Source of the DNA: Caenorhabditis elegans
Lineage: Eukaryota > Nematoda > Chromadorea > Rhabditida > Rhabditidae
Reading direction: 5' to 3'
Assembly: GCF_000002985.6 (NCBI RefSeq)
Contig: NC_003284.9
Location: 4,092,001-4,156,000, forward strand
Length of the DNA stretch: 64,000 nt
Both the position numbers and the translations under genes were made by a program. Shown here one piece after another: positions 49,101 to 60,000 of the stretch (the first letter of the stretch is position 1; every line of letters begins with the position of its first letter). The notes below the pieces were generated by a model that was not told where the DNA came from, made no database searches, and saw only the letters and a program-made list of their open reading frames with translations.

Positions 49101-52100
49101 TATTGAGTGATAACAGATAACAGAAGTCTGATTCCCCCAAACTGCGCAAAGAATCATAAATTTCGACAAATTCGTTTCCTTTCTCTCGCCTCACAATGTC
49201 TTAATTTTTCCCATATCAATTGCAAGGAAAAAGAATGAGAGAAATGTCAGTCTAGGAAAAAAGGGTAGTAGTCTGTCAACAGGGTAATTTTAGTGTTTTT
49301 GCTTTGTCGACGAAACAGAAACACGCTGTTTGTTAGTTTTCCTGAACAATGATGCAGAGATAAGCAACAGCAGGCAAGAAATTAGAGACCAATTCAAATG
49401 GGACACGCTTCACTTTGTGATCTCTTGTTCTTTTAGTGATCATTACAATAAAAACAACAAATTGAGTTACATGCAACACTGATAGTGTGAAAACAACAAA
49501 ATTGTGTAGTCTAGGGTTTTTACATTCCAATATTTTACTACCAAGTTTTGAATTGAACTACTGCCAGTTTAAGGCAAAATAGTAAAAGTGAAATTTTTGA
49601 AATTTTTCATGTGCATTCAAAAAGTGACAAAAACTCAGTCATATTTTTGGAAGCCCCCAAACGATTTTTAAGCTTCAATTATGTTATAAGTACTTGCATC
49701 TGAGTACTACAGGGGGTCAATCCATCAGCAATACTTAAAAGTTCTCGAAAGGCCATATTAAAAAAAAAACTTTGGAAAAACATTTTGAAGTTTTTCTCGA
49801 AAAGTTCGGCAATGGTAGATTATTTTTAATATGTTAAAAAACTTTTCTCTTAGCTAAAATTATTCTTTATTGAAAAATTTTGAATGCTAACAACTCAGTC
49901 AAGAGCGAGTCACGGCAACTTGGTCCAAAACCATTCCTAATTAGTAAATCATTACTAAATAGCTTAAAACCATTGCTAATTAGCAAAAAAGGCTAATTAG
50001 CAATGATCTTAAGCTATTCAGTTATGCTTCACTAATTAGGAATGATTTTGGACCAAGTTGCCGTGACTCGCTCTTGACTGAGAATAATTTTCGAGAAGTT
50101 TTCAAAAACATGAATTTCGAAATTCGGTTTTTCAAAGTAAAGTCTATTTTTTCAACAACAAATTCCCTTAACTTAATAAGCTAGAAATGTTTCAACACCT
50201 TATTCTTTCACCTGATCTCTGCAAGAACACCTGACGACGAAATCAGACGCCACGTGAGTCTGGCCGCCCGGATGTTTCGTCACAATACAAAATGTCACGC
50301 GATGTTTCCATTTGCACGCACACGTACCTCCACGGGAGGTGTGTCCCGACCCGACAACTTTTTAAGTTGAGACTGATGTCAGAGAAGCAAAGAAAAGCGA
50401 CCACGTGGGCCCTGTGGGTTCAGCATACACTCAGGATACACTGTGCGCGATGTAGGGGCGGAAAAGCAGTCCGTTGGGAGATAATTTAGGATGACAACTC
50501 CGCTCCGATTTGTTCAAATAAACACACATACACACACACACGCTGCGCCACCGCTCGAAAATAGACCAGAAAAGCAGAGTCTTTCGAAATTTAGAATTTC
50601 TCATCATTTCCAGTATGACGTCTCATACTTGGAAAGAAAAACGAAAAAGAGTCATCGTTGTGTTTGTTTTTATTTTCGGTCTCTTTTGAAAATTCTTCTT
50701 CTACTGTGTATTCCAACTAGACCCTCCCCCAGAGAAAAAAGTCATATTCGTTTTTTGCACGTCGCCGGCCGGGTCACGAGGAACGCGTACTCAGAACGTT
50801 CTCATTCTTATTCTGCTTGAATTGCATCATGCCACGTCACGCCATGTTTTTCGTCTGTTGTAATTGAGTTTCCGTGCTCGAGATACTTCTTTACTTGACG
50901 AACGCCAACTGTTATCACAACTGCTTTCTCCCCCCACCTTCTACCTTCTACCACCCGCCGAAAAAAATTTGTTATTAATCTTTTGAACTTGAATCTTCTT
51001 TTTTTTCTTTTTTTTTCTGTAACAGCTTTTATCTTTTCTGTTTAAAGTAATTCTCCTCAAATCCGTCTGTCTTCCGAAACAAAATTGATAAGAAAATTAC
51101 CTCTCTCATTATCACTTCAGAGGTTAAGAGCCAAGTATAGAGTGGCAGTGCGTGGAACAAGATGACAGAAGAGTTGTTGTTTTGATCTTTTCATCTGACA
51201 AATTACCGTTCTCCAAATTTCAACAAATCAACGAACGAGAGAGTATTTCATTGACAGACCATCGGGGGCCTTAACACGATCATATGTCTCCACGTGGGGG
51301 GCGCCTTTTCACCGCCTACATATAGAAAGAGAAGCCGGAAAGGAAAACTAGTCATTGCAACGTTGAAATACCTCTTTCCTCTTTTTTATTCACTACACCA
51401 AACCAGATAGTCCAGATTCCAGAACACTTTCCTTCTCCTTCTCTCTTCTACACCCACGTGTTGTCACTAGTCTTCAGTCTTCCGCTTTTGCTTTTATTGA
51501 CGTTACATAGGAACACGTGCAGTTAAAAAAAACAACAGCACCACTGTTTGATGTTCTGGCCTACGTGCGATTTGCATAATGTATCCCATAGCAACCAAGT
51601 GTGATATTATATATTCATGTAGTCTGTCACGAAATGTGTTCATGGTTTTTACACGATAGCTTCTGTGAAATGAAAATTGAGACCAGAAGCTCGATGATTT
51701 TTGCTCCATTTGGGAAAAAATCATGTTTTCAAAGAGAACCCTTATCTAAGAATCAGAAGTCAGAGTGAAAATCTATGAAAAAAGTTATTATCGGGAAAAA
51801 CATTTGATCATAAATGTTTTATTTTCTCTTAAATTTCCATCATAGCTGTTGTCATTTATAACGTTCCCTCAAGAAAAACAGAGGAGTCATGTTTACCAGG
51901 TAGATCAAAAATGGCTATTATGAAAAATTTGTGAACGTATGGAAATATGAGTAAAATTTATTATAGAAACTTAAAATTGAATTTCTAGTTATTCGTTATT
52001 AGGCTATACTCCGTTTTAAGTTCAATGTCTAATCCCGTTGGATGTCTGCCGCTGTAACTGTTGCTAGAGTGACAATCTATAAACAGTTATTGTCAACTCT

Positions 52101-55100
52101 TTTTTTTCAAGATGTTACTTTAAGATACTCTAACCTAACTGGAAATAGTTTTTCGAAGTTTCTTTGTCCACCCCAAATAGGCTTGTAAGTCAATTAGGTA
52201 ACCAATTGAACATTCCAAATCATTTTTTGACCCCTATTTGAGAAGTCAAGAATTAGTGTCGTCACAAGGGAACCAGTTAATTGGTCCCTGAGAACGGTGA
52301 CATCACCGAGGCCGTACACAGCGCCACACTCACTGTTTCTGATTCCTGATGCTATTCACCTAACGAATCCGGCTTCGTCTGTGCAAACATTTCGCATTCC
52401 ACTCCCACCACCCCCCACTAAACGGCCCTGAATCAGTCGTTTGTTCTCGCCCAATTTGACTCCTTCCGCCGCCCTGAATATTGTAGTTTGAGTGGGTGTA
52501 CCGAACACGGTCGTGTGACTAGGTGACTGACTATTCGTCCGGTCTGGTTGGGGGAAGAATCTAAGTATACCCATGACGTGGCCGAATCTGAGTGCGGGAA
52601 AAAAAATCACAAACGGAGTGACGATAAAAGTGGAAACTTTTCAAACTGTGTCGGTACTCCTGTGCACCCAATGTCAACCTTACATCTAACATCTTATCTC
52701 CTATGATTGCTCTTTCTTTTATCAATTTTTTTCATGTTGGCATAAAGTTTAATGGGTAATGTCACTCAAATCACTAAATCAGCACTTTTCCTTACAATTT
52801 CACGATCAGATTGCATAAGCCTGATGGATAAACATTTTATGGTTCCTCAGTGTGAAAAATCTCAATATCAAATAAGCTTTCCGATCGGTGTTGCATTTCT
52901 TGTTCAAACAGCATCCTGCACCACCCACAAAAGAAAAGCCGCGTGGAGAAAGTTTCAGTTTCAATAGGATCCTTTTCCATGAGCGCCGGCTCCACTCTAT
53001 CTCTTTGACCTCAGTTTTTTGTGGGAGCACACAATGGCTACGACACAGACACAAATCGGACTCGTCCGAAACCACACCACCTTCTGTCTCTATCTCCGTT
53101 TCTTTTTTTCTTCTTCTCCAATTTTCTCGCTCCTGCCCCGCCGTCATGTAGAATCATCCCACGTGGGGATGGCCTCTGCCCGGAGAAACATGATGATAAA
53201 AGAAGAGATCGCAGATGTCAATGAGGGTTTTCCTCGGGCGCCGGTGTCATTGAAAACCTTTAACTCTTGCGTCTTTATTTCTCTGCGTTATACAGAAAAG
53301 TTGGCCACTCTAATAACGGCGTCGTAGCGCCTCATTTTCTCGCCTGGCTCCACCCACAGTCCCTCCCCAAATCGAAACTGCTAGCTATAAAACGGTCTTC
53401 GAACGACAGTTCTTATCGCATTCATCCTCCTTTGGCTAAGTTATTGATATTGATATTATTTGCGTCTAGACATTTCAAATTCCACAAATCACCAGAAAAA
53501 ATGAACTTCGTTGGAACTAATCAACTCGAGACCGGCCTCCATTTCCCATGCAGGTAATACTTCTGAGAACCGCCGGCTTTATGTGATTCAAAACAAAACG
53601 CTGCTTTTTCTGCTTTTCCCCATCAGTAATACACATCCCCCCTTCTCCTTACTCCGCCAGCATAATGTGGCGAGAGAGTGTGGGAGGGTTGGCAGTATGC
53701 CAAGAATGCGCGTCGCTTGCAACAAAAATCGATTCTCGGAGTGCGGGGTGACACAGCAGCCCCCTGGCTGCCTCTTTTTAGCTGTTTCGTCATCTTTTTT
53801 TTTCATGCACTATACTTCTTTTTCCGCGCCCAAAATTGAAGACAAGTGCTTTTATACTAAATTTCCCGCCAATCCAAACTAAATTTATATTTTTTTATTA
53901 TTTTTATCGCCTAGTCAAGTTGGAACCTTATCACTGTCCCACCGCTCAAAAAATAAAATCAAAGTTTACCCTGAAATGTATTGAACATGTTTTGTGTTTC
54001 TGTTATCAAAAAGAAAACATTGTTCAATTTTTCGATCTTTTAGTTTTTGTATTCTCATTTCTTTATCCAAAACCGTATTGGCGGAAGACTAAAGAGCAGA
54101 TGCGTTGGTCCCGCCGATCTCAGCGAATATGCGCAGATGCATAGATAATGAGAGACCTGTCTGAAAGATAAAGATGGTCAGGCATTATTGTATTCACGTG
54201 AAATTGTAATATGATTCACCTGTCTTCTTCGTGCAGCATCACCCACTTTTCATTAGAATTTCCCTCGTACTTTGACCCAGTCAGAAAACTACCACACACA
54301 CATTGTCTCAAAAATTGGCCACGCCTTCTTTCCTTGTCTGCAAATGATCTTTTTATACCGCCTCAATGATGGTCTTGAATGAGATTTAGATCACTCTGAC
54401 TATTTTCTAGTTTTGATGTTCAATTATTAACTTTTTCCTTTTTTCAGCTCGGCAGCTCTGCTGTCTCAAGAGAGTCTTCATCAGCCACCACTTCGCAAGT
54501 CCTCATCGGCCATTGACTGGAACGGCGCCGTCGTCGAAGCTACTCGCAAAACTTCTAGGGTTCGCGAATTTCACCATGACACATTTCAGTTTGACTAGCA
54601 ACAGCCCTAATAGGGGACTGCTGTCCAAAACTTGAGTGATAAGTACGTACTTTCTGAAAATACTTTTGCATTGACCTTGTTGCAATGTTAGACCAAAAAA
54701 AAGTTGAACTTAAAAAGACTGACTGTGAAACGAAATTAACATTAATCCTTCATTTTTCAGCAATTCGACTGGCAAACCGCTTTGTTCGACAACAGCCGCA
54801 AGACCAGCTTCTCGAACCTCCAACCATTTTCGCAAGCACAACAGGGCGGCTTGGTTATGAGCAATCTGGATAATAAGCAACAAGGAATGTCCGTCGCTAC
54901 TGCAACCATGCCACAACAGCAGAATAATTTTGCTCAAACCCTTTCTCAATCGTCAAGCACTGCTTCTGCTCCAGCACCAACAAGTGCGCCAGTCACAACT
55001 CCAGCTCCAGGATCAAGGGTTAGTAGTTTTGAAATTACAAAAAAATTTATGGCAACTTGGAAACTAAAAACTGGAAGCGTGTTTATGTTTCTAATATTCA

Positions 55101-55222
55101 AATTTCTAATATTTCAGGGAGCTGCCTTGTTCGGAGGAGTCTTCCACCGTGGATTCTTCTCGAAGCCAGTCGAGCGCACCGAAGAGGAAAACTACCGTTA
55201 CTTGATGGCTCTTGATCGTTAG
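43160..55222 (+). CDS. Ser/Gln-rich protein, His-rich N-terminus in long form (260 aa)
   Basis: Long form exons: 43160-43261, 44927-45002, 45514-45602, 45859-45899, 54448-54559, 54761-55018, 55118-55222; all phases join to 260 residues. An 8.5-kb intron precedes exon 5. Exon 1 encodes a histidine/aspartate cluster (HQHDHHHHDDHHDQH), possibly metal-binding. Exons 5 and 6 each carry a DW...RKTS motif; LRKSSS, TRKTSR and SRKTSF are basophilic-kinase-like sites. Exon 6 continues into a Gln, Ser, Ala and Pro-rich disordered stretch. The last exon encodes a distinctive end (GAALFGGVFHRGFFSKPVE, then YRYLMALDR). There is no signal peptide or membrane helix. The exon 5 donor (GTTCGC) is unusual; reading through it stops at 54596-54598. 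A second promoter gives a short form. An in-frame ATG at 44945 is an alternative start. Family not recognised; probably a cytosolic phosphoprotein. Confidence 0.82.
44391..44631 (+). mobile_element. Helitron-like non-autonomous element
   Basis: The left end is CTATATATAAAGCGCTTATT. The body has repeated TAGTCT and GGTACGGTAG tracts. The right end has a GC-rich hairpin (CCGCGCCGAAGGTGCGG) followed about 10 bases later by CTGG and then T. A hairpin just inside a CTRR terminus is the Helitron 3' signature. This layout matches an abundant C. elegans repeat seen in introns. It lies between exons 1 and 2 of the Ser/Gln-rich gene. Confidence 0.6.
45096..45112. repeat. (GT)n microsatellite
   Basis: Short GT dinucleotide run in an intron of the Ser/Gln-rich gene. 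Confidence 0.8.
48600..48830. repeat. Dispersed repeat copy
   Basis: Shares TAACCACTTTTTGAAACTAA and TTTGATATCTTGTCATTATG with the copy near 20450-20570. The segment GAACATGCCACAGTG (48672) recurs as GAACATGCGACAGTG near 61205. Confidence 0.6.
49894..50082. mobile_element. Near-perfect 189-bp hairpin element
   Basis: The left arm begins CTCAGTCAAGAGCGAGTCAC. The right arm ends with its reverse complement, finishing CTTGACTGAG at 50082. The arms are about 85-90 bases and nearly identical, around a short A-rich loop at about 49985. No ORF. This is a young foldback/MITE-type element. Confidence 0.85.
53386..53392 (+). promoter_or_regulatory. TATA box of the internal promoter
   Basis: CTATAAAACGG lies about 110 bases upstream of an in-frame alternative start codon at 53501, in a GC-richer stretch with CCACCC and CCTCCCC boxes just upstream. 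It would drive the short form of the Ser/Gln-rich protein. Confidence 0.65.
53501..53553 (+). CDS. Alternative first exon, short isoform (175 aa)
   Basis: ATG at 53501 opens a 53-base coding exon (begins MNFVGTNQLETG) ending at a GTAATA donor. Its phase (2) matches the acceptor of exon 5 at 54448, giving a 175-residue protein that lacks the histidine-rich and exon 2-4 sequence. A TATA box is upstream and an acceptor-like ATCACCAG ends 6 bases before the ATG. This splice is much shorter (0.9 kb) than the 8.5-kb intron of the long form. Confidence 0.72.
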
Positions 55223-55308
55223 AAGATTCACCTATTGGATCTTTACTCTCTGCCACTTGCATCACACAAAAATCATTTTCTTCCATGTTAACCTTCCTTG
55301 TCTTATTG

Positions 55309-55328
55309 CCCCCCCCCCCCCCCCCCCC
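55309..55328. repeat. C20 homopolymer (G20 on the minus strand)
   Basis: Twenty consecutive C, 86 bases after the stop of the Ser/Gln-rich gene, probably in its 3' UTR. The G-strand could form a G-quadruplex. Confidence 0.95.
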
Positions 55329-55329
55329 G

Positions 55330-57065
55330 CCTACTATTTTCAAAATTTCCTTCCCTTAACTTTAACTCGACCCTACCCAGATCTCCTGAGAGGGCAAAAA
55401 GAATGAGACATTACTAATGATCACTGTTCCCAATCGTCCATCCTGCATACCTAACCAGACCATCTTACCATGTGTCTCAGGTCACACCGTTGCCGTTTTG
55501 CGTTCCCCATATTGCTACTGACTTACGAGTGTGAAGAGACCCATTGGTAAAAGAGGAAATCTCTGTTTTTTTTTCTTTTTTTCTTTGTTTTGAAATATTC
55601 GTTACCCACTGTTTTAGGACGAATCCCATTTTTTTCGATTTTCCTCTTTGTGATGCTATCCACTTTAGGATAACCCGAATTATTATTACTTCGCACGGGT
55701 CTGGGGGTAGCACCAGGTATTCTTCACCTGTCATATGTATAATCCAACCGCACACCAATCACCTCATCTGCTCTTTTTATGTCTCCTTCATGTTTTGATT
55801 CTCCAATTTGAAACCAAAATAATACATATTTTATTCCCCGAACACATGCAAACTTGTCAGACATGTTCAATGTAGAAAGTGTCAGAAAATGATCAACAGC
55901 CTTTAATGACGGAGAAAACGTTGATACAAACACACGCGTAGTTACTTTTTGCCTTATGTTATAAAAAAGAAAATCTCAATTTGAGAATATTCTAAAAAAA
56001 ATGTTCAGTTAGAGATAATACCAATACTTGAATTTTGAGTTAAAACTGTCGAATTGCCATATTTGCCGAACATCTAAAAAACGCTACCAACTATAAATAT
56101 AAAACATTATAAAATTAATAATATAAACAATAAAACTACCACCTATTAATTTTCAATTTTTTTTGCCGATTAACAAATTAGCTTGTTTGCAAATTTACAA
56201 GTTTGCTACCACAAAATAATTTGAGATGAATTGCCAGTTTACAATTAAAACCACAATCAAATAAAAGTTATTAACCTTGTTTTCAAAAATTTAAACCGCT
56301 AGAAAAATGTTGGTAAATTTGTTTAAAAGTTTTATTTCAAAATGTGTTAATTAAAATTTTGGCAAATTTAAGAAATGTAAAGCATTTCCACAGTTTCAGA
56401 CCGCTACAAAGTAAAAAATTGTTAAAAGCTTTTTTGGTCAATTTTTTAAATTATAATTGGCAAAAAAACTCCAATTTTGAATTTATGATAAATTTAAAAT
56501 TTTAACAACAAAAATGTGAAGAATTTCGGATACTCTAAAAAATATTTATAAAAACCTTCAATAATGTCATGTTTCATTTCACATCCGGAAATCGCGTTGT
56601 ACAAAAATTGAAACCTGAAAAATTGTAACAATTAAAAAAATCTGAAATATGCCCACTTGAAAATTCATTTACAGTTATCACATATGGCAATTGGAATTGA
56701 AAATAATATTCTGAAACAACGCAGCGTTGTGAAGTGGAGCAAAAGACAATTGAAGAAGAGATGAATGGAAAGTGTGAGTTAAGGACAATTATTTGATAAA
56801 ATTACAAACTTGAATGAAAAGAAAAAGAACCAAAGAAAAAATGAGAAATATATCTGAAACCGTGATCAACCGTTCAATTTATCAAAAACGGCGGATGGCA
56901 AATCAGTAAACATATCTAAACACAGGGCTAGTGATAGAAATGACGAAAGAGATTTTCACTTGCTTTGTCCAGAAAAAAAATGGATTGCTGCAAAGAAGAC
57001 AAGAAAACAACAATTGTTAAGAATGAGCTTATAAGAATATTGCATTGAAATTTTGAACAAGTAGT
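55330..57065. other. Convergent intergenic region
   Basis: Lies between the 3' ends of the Ser/Gln-rich gene (+) and nck-1 (-). The first 500 bases are probably 3' UTR; no canonical AATAAA was seen close to either stop. The rest is AT-rich with no gene. Confidence 0.5.
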
Positions 57066-60000
57066 TTACTTGGGAAGAGGACCGGTCAAAAACAGCTTCT
57101 CCGTTGGCGACGAGAAAATTGGGCTGGTTGTGTAGTGATTGATAAGAGCATTCATGTCCACAAACGTTCGGTTTCCAATTTTCAGGAGACCATCCACGTT
57201 TTGCACTTTGAAATGCTTGTTGCGTTCGATTCCGCGCATTGAGATCGACAAGTCTCCAGGCTGAAAAAAATTGAATTTAATATTAAATGGTTGAAAATAT
57301 CCATTTTTGGTATTGTCTTCCTAGCAATATTCAAATGGGATACTGTCAATGAAGATTGATTTTAATTTAGATTGTATTCTGATCAGAATGAAAGCGTATT
57401 AACTGTAATATATAGTTTGGAGTGAAAATGTTCAAATCAAACGCTAGAACGTTTTTTTTTCCTTTGCGGTCCTTGATTTTGGTAATTAATTTCGTAGTAT
57501 CTCGGTCATTTGCTGCCATTTTTAAACTAATTGTAGCCTCTTGCCAGCCTTCATTCTTTTGGATTTTTTTTGCACTAAGTTTAAAATAAAACTAAATTTA
57601 ACAACTTCTTAAACAACTTGAATCTCCTTATTCGTCGATTTTAGTTTTAAAACCAATATTAGCAACTTTGTGACTATACTTCACCAACTTTGGCAACTGT
57701 TTGAACAACTTTAGTATCCCACAACTTCTCAACCAACTTTTGCAACTTCTGAAATTGGCATTTCTAAAGTTGCTAGGAATGGTTGAAAGCTTGCGACTAT
57801 TTGGAAAGACACCGTTTGAAAAATTCCAAAAAATGCTCACATTGCTCTCCGAATCTCTGACCAGAAACTCTCCCTCACGACCATGTAGTAGAAGATCTTC
57901 AGCACGTTCCCTCGAGATGCGTCCAAAATACCACGGCTGTTGCTCCATCGGAATTTCTCCGTTTCCTGAATATTGCGGTGCGAAATCTTGATGTGAAGCT
58001 TTGCTGGATGATGAGTCGTTGACCACCTGAAATGTTCTAATTGTTTCAGATTCGGGCAATTTTTCTCGGAATTTTTAGGCGATTAAATGCACTACCTCAA
58101 TGTAATTTCTTGGCACAAGCCCTGTGGTTCCACTGGCGTTGCGCGCCATCCACCAATCGGGGTCATGTTCTGGATGATCCACGATTTCGAGCCGTTCTCC
58201 TTTTTTGAACGATAGTTCTTCAGATGATGATGCGTCGAACGAGTACAATGCAACGACGACCTGAATCTATGAAAATGATTATTAAATTGCATTGGGGTAA
58301 ATCCTACTTCAAATGAAGACCGTGACGCCTGGAGCTTCGGCGGTGGTGCTTGCATCATTATGGGCGCTGGAACTGCTGCAGCTGCTGGGTTTCGGTTCTC
58401 AATGCTTCCCTGATTTCCGTTTGTCGAAGCTTCAACTTCCTCCACATAGTTTGACGGGAACCATCCGACTCCTCCATTCGGTGCTTCTCCCTTCCACCAC
58501 CCATCTGTGCTTTTCTCGACGACATAAACGAAATCTCCTTTTGTGAGACCGAGCTCATCTTCAAGTCTTGGCTCGTAAGTGAATTTCACCACAGCTTTCG
58601 TTTTCGAGCTCATCATAGGAATCTGAAGAAAAAAACGTTGGCGGATTAAAATAAGTTATGATTGAAAAGCCTGTCAAACCTTATTGGATGATGGTGTCAC
58701 CGCACAGTTGTTATTCAAGCTGAACGCTAGACGCGCGATGCCGTTTAATCGCTCCTCCTGAAAAATCAATTTCAACAACAAAAAAAGTACTAAAATTAGA
58801 GATTTTCGCTTAAATTGAGCTTTTTTTCAAAATTTTGAAGCGCCATAGAAATTTTAAAACCATTTTTCTCATTACGAAATTTGTTCATCTGGAGTCTAAA
58901 AAATTTCAATTTTCCAAAATTTCCAAAAAAATAAAATTTTCACTTTAAATAAATTGACTTTATAAAAAATGTAGAGTTCTAACACAAAAGAAATAGTGTA
59001 TCGTTATGTGAAATCTCTTTTTTTTTTGGCTTACATTAGAAAATATACTATCCTAATCAAAAAGCCTCAAAATTCAAAAATAAAATTTTCACTTCAAATA
59101 AATTTATTTAAAAAAAATGTAGGGCTCTAACACAAGTATTAAGTTCGGCAAGTTAGAGGGACGACGCAGATGTTTATTGCAAGGAGGTCTTATGGCACGA
59201 GAAAAATCGATAAGGAAGTGCTCTTCCCGCCTAGAAAGCTCACAGTTTAATTAGAAACGTGATCTTAAACGGCGAAAAAAAAAACAAATTTGATGAAGCC
59301 GGAAATTCCAAGTTTTTTTTTGGAGGCGCTACGTGGCCAGTAGCAGCAGCACAGACTCAACCCGCTACCTTCAGTCAGAAATGCAAACAAAGTGAGCGGT
59401 TGAGCTCGTAGGCAATGTGCATGCAGCGCCCCACACATCGAAACACGATTTTGGTTAGGGGGTGAAGAGCGGGAGGGGCCCTCAGGCGATTGAAACGTAT
59501 CGTCAAGACGGAAAAACATAGGAAGCGTTGAAATTTCGCGCGCTCTTGTATACCGAGACTGTCTCATTTGCGCCGAATACATTGTCGCGGGAGAGCCGTA
59601 TGTATGTGTGTGTGTGTGATAACAGGGCAATGATAGTATGCGCCGCTTGCACACACATGCAAATATTAACGGTTTCGGTCATTTATTACGGAGTTTTTGC
59701 CTCACAAAGTTCAGCATATTTCGATTCGAAAATATGATTCGAAAAATTGAGCGTGCCGTTTTGATATTGAGAAGAAGAAAAGCAAAAAAAGTATTTTATG
59801 TGGAGGAAGGAAAACGCAAAAAACAGACGAACCTGTCAAAACGGCGAGGAGAACGGGAGAACGCGCGGCGAGGTCTTTTTGGACGGTCTCGAGCAATCAA
59901 TAATCCTGGGAAAACAGGGGAAGAAGAGTTTGTTAGTTCAGACGATGCGCAGTATCTTACGCGCAAAACACTCAATTAGTTATTGTGGTGATGACAAAAT

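Larger units (their letters stand above)
45903..53380 (+). other. Giant intron with regulatory-looking sequence
   Basis: Intron of the Ser/Gln-rich gene between exons 4 and 5. It holds a dispersed repeat copy (about 48600-48830), a long hairpin element (49894-50082), and from about 50200 onward GC-richer DNA with several CACGTG motifs and a TATA-like CATATAG at 51317. No further coding exon was placed with confidence. Confidence 0.5.

Noticed and set aside
59265-59654. 129-codon ORF in the nck-1 intron
   Set aside because: Shadow of a GC-rich regulatory block, with low-complexity His-Thr repeats from a microsatellite and no splice context.
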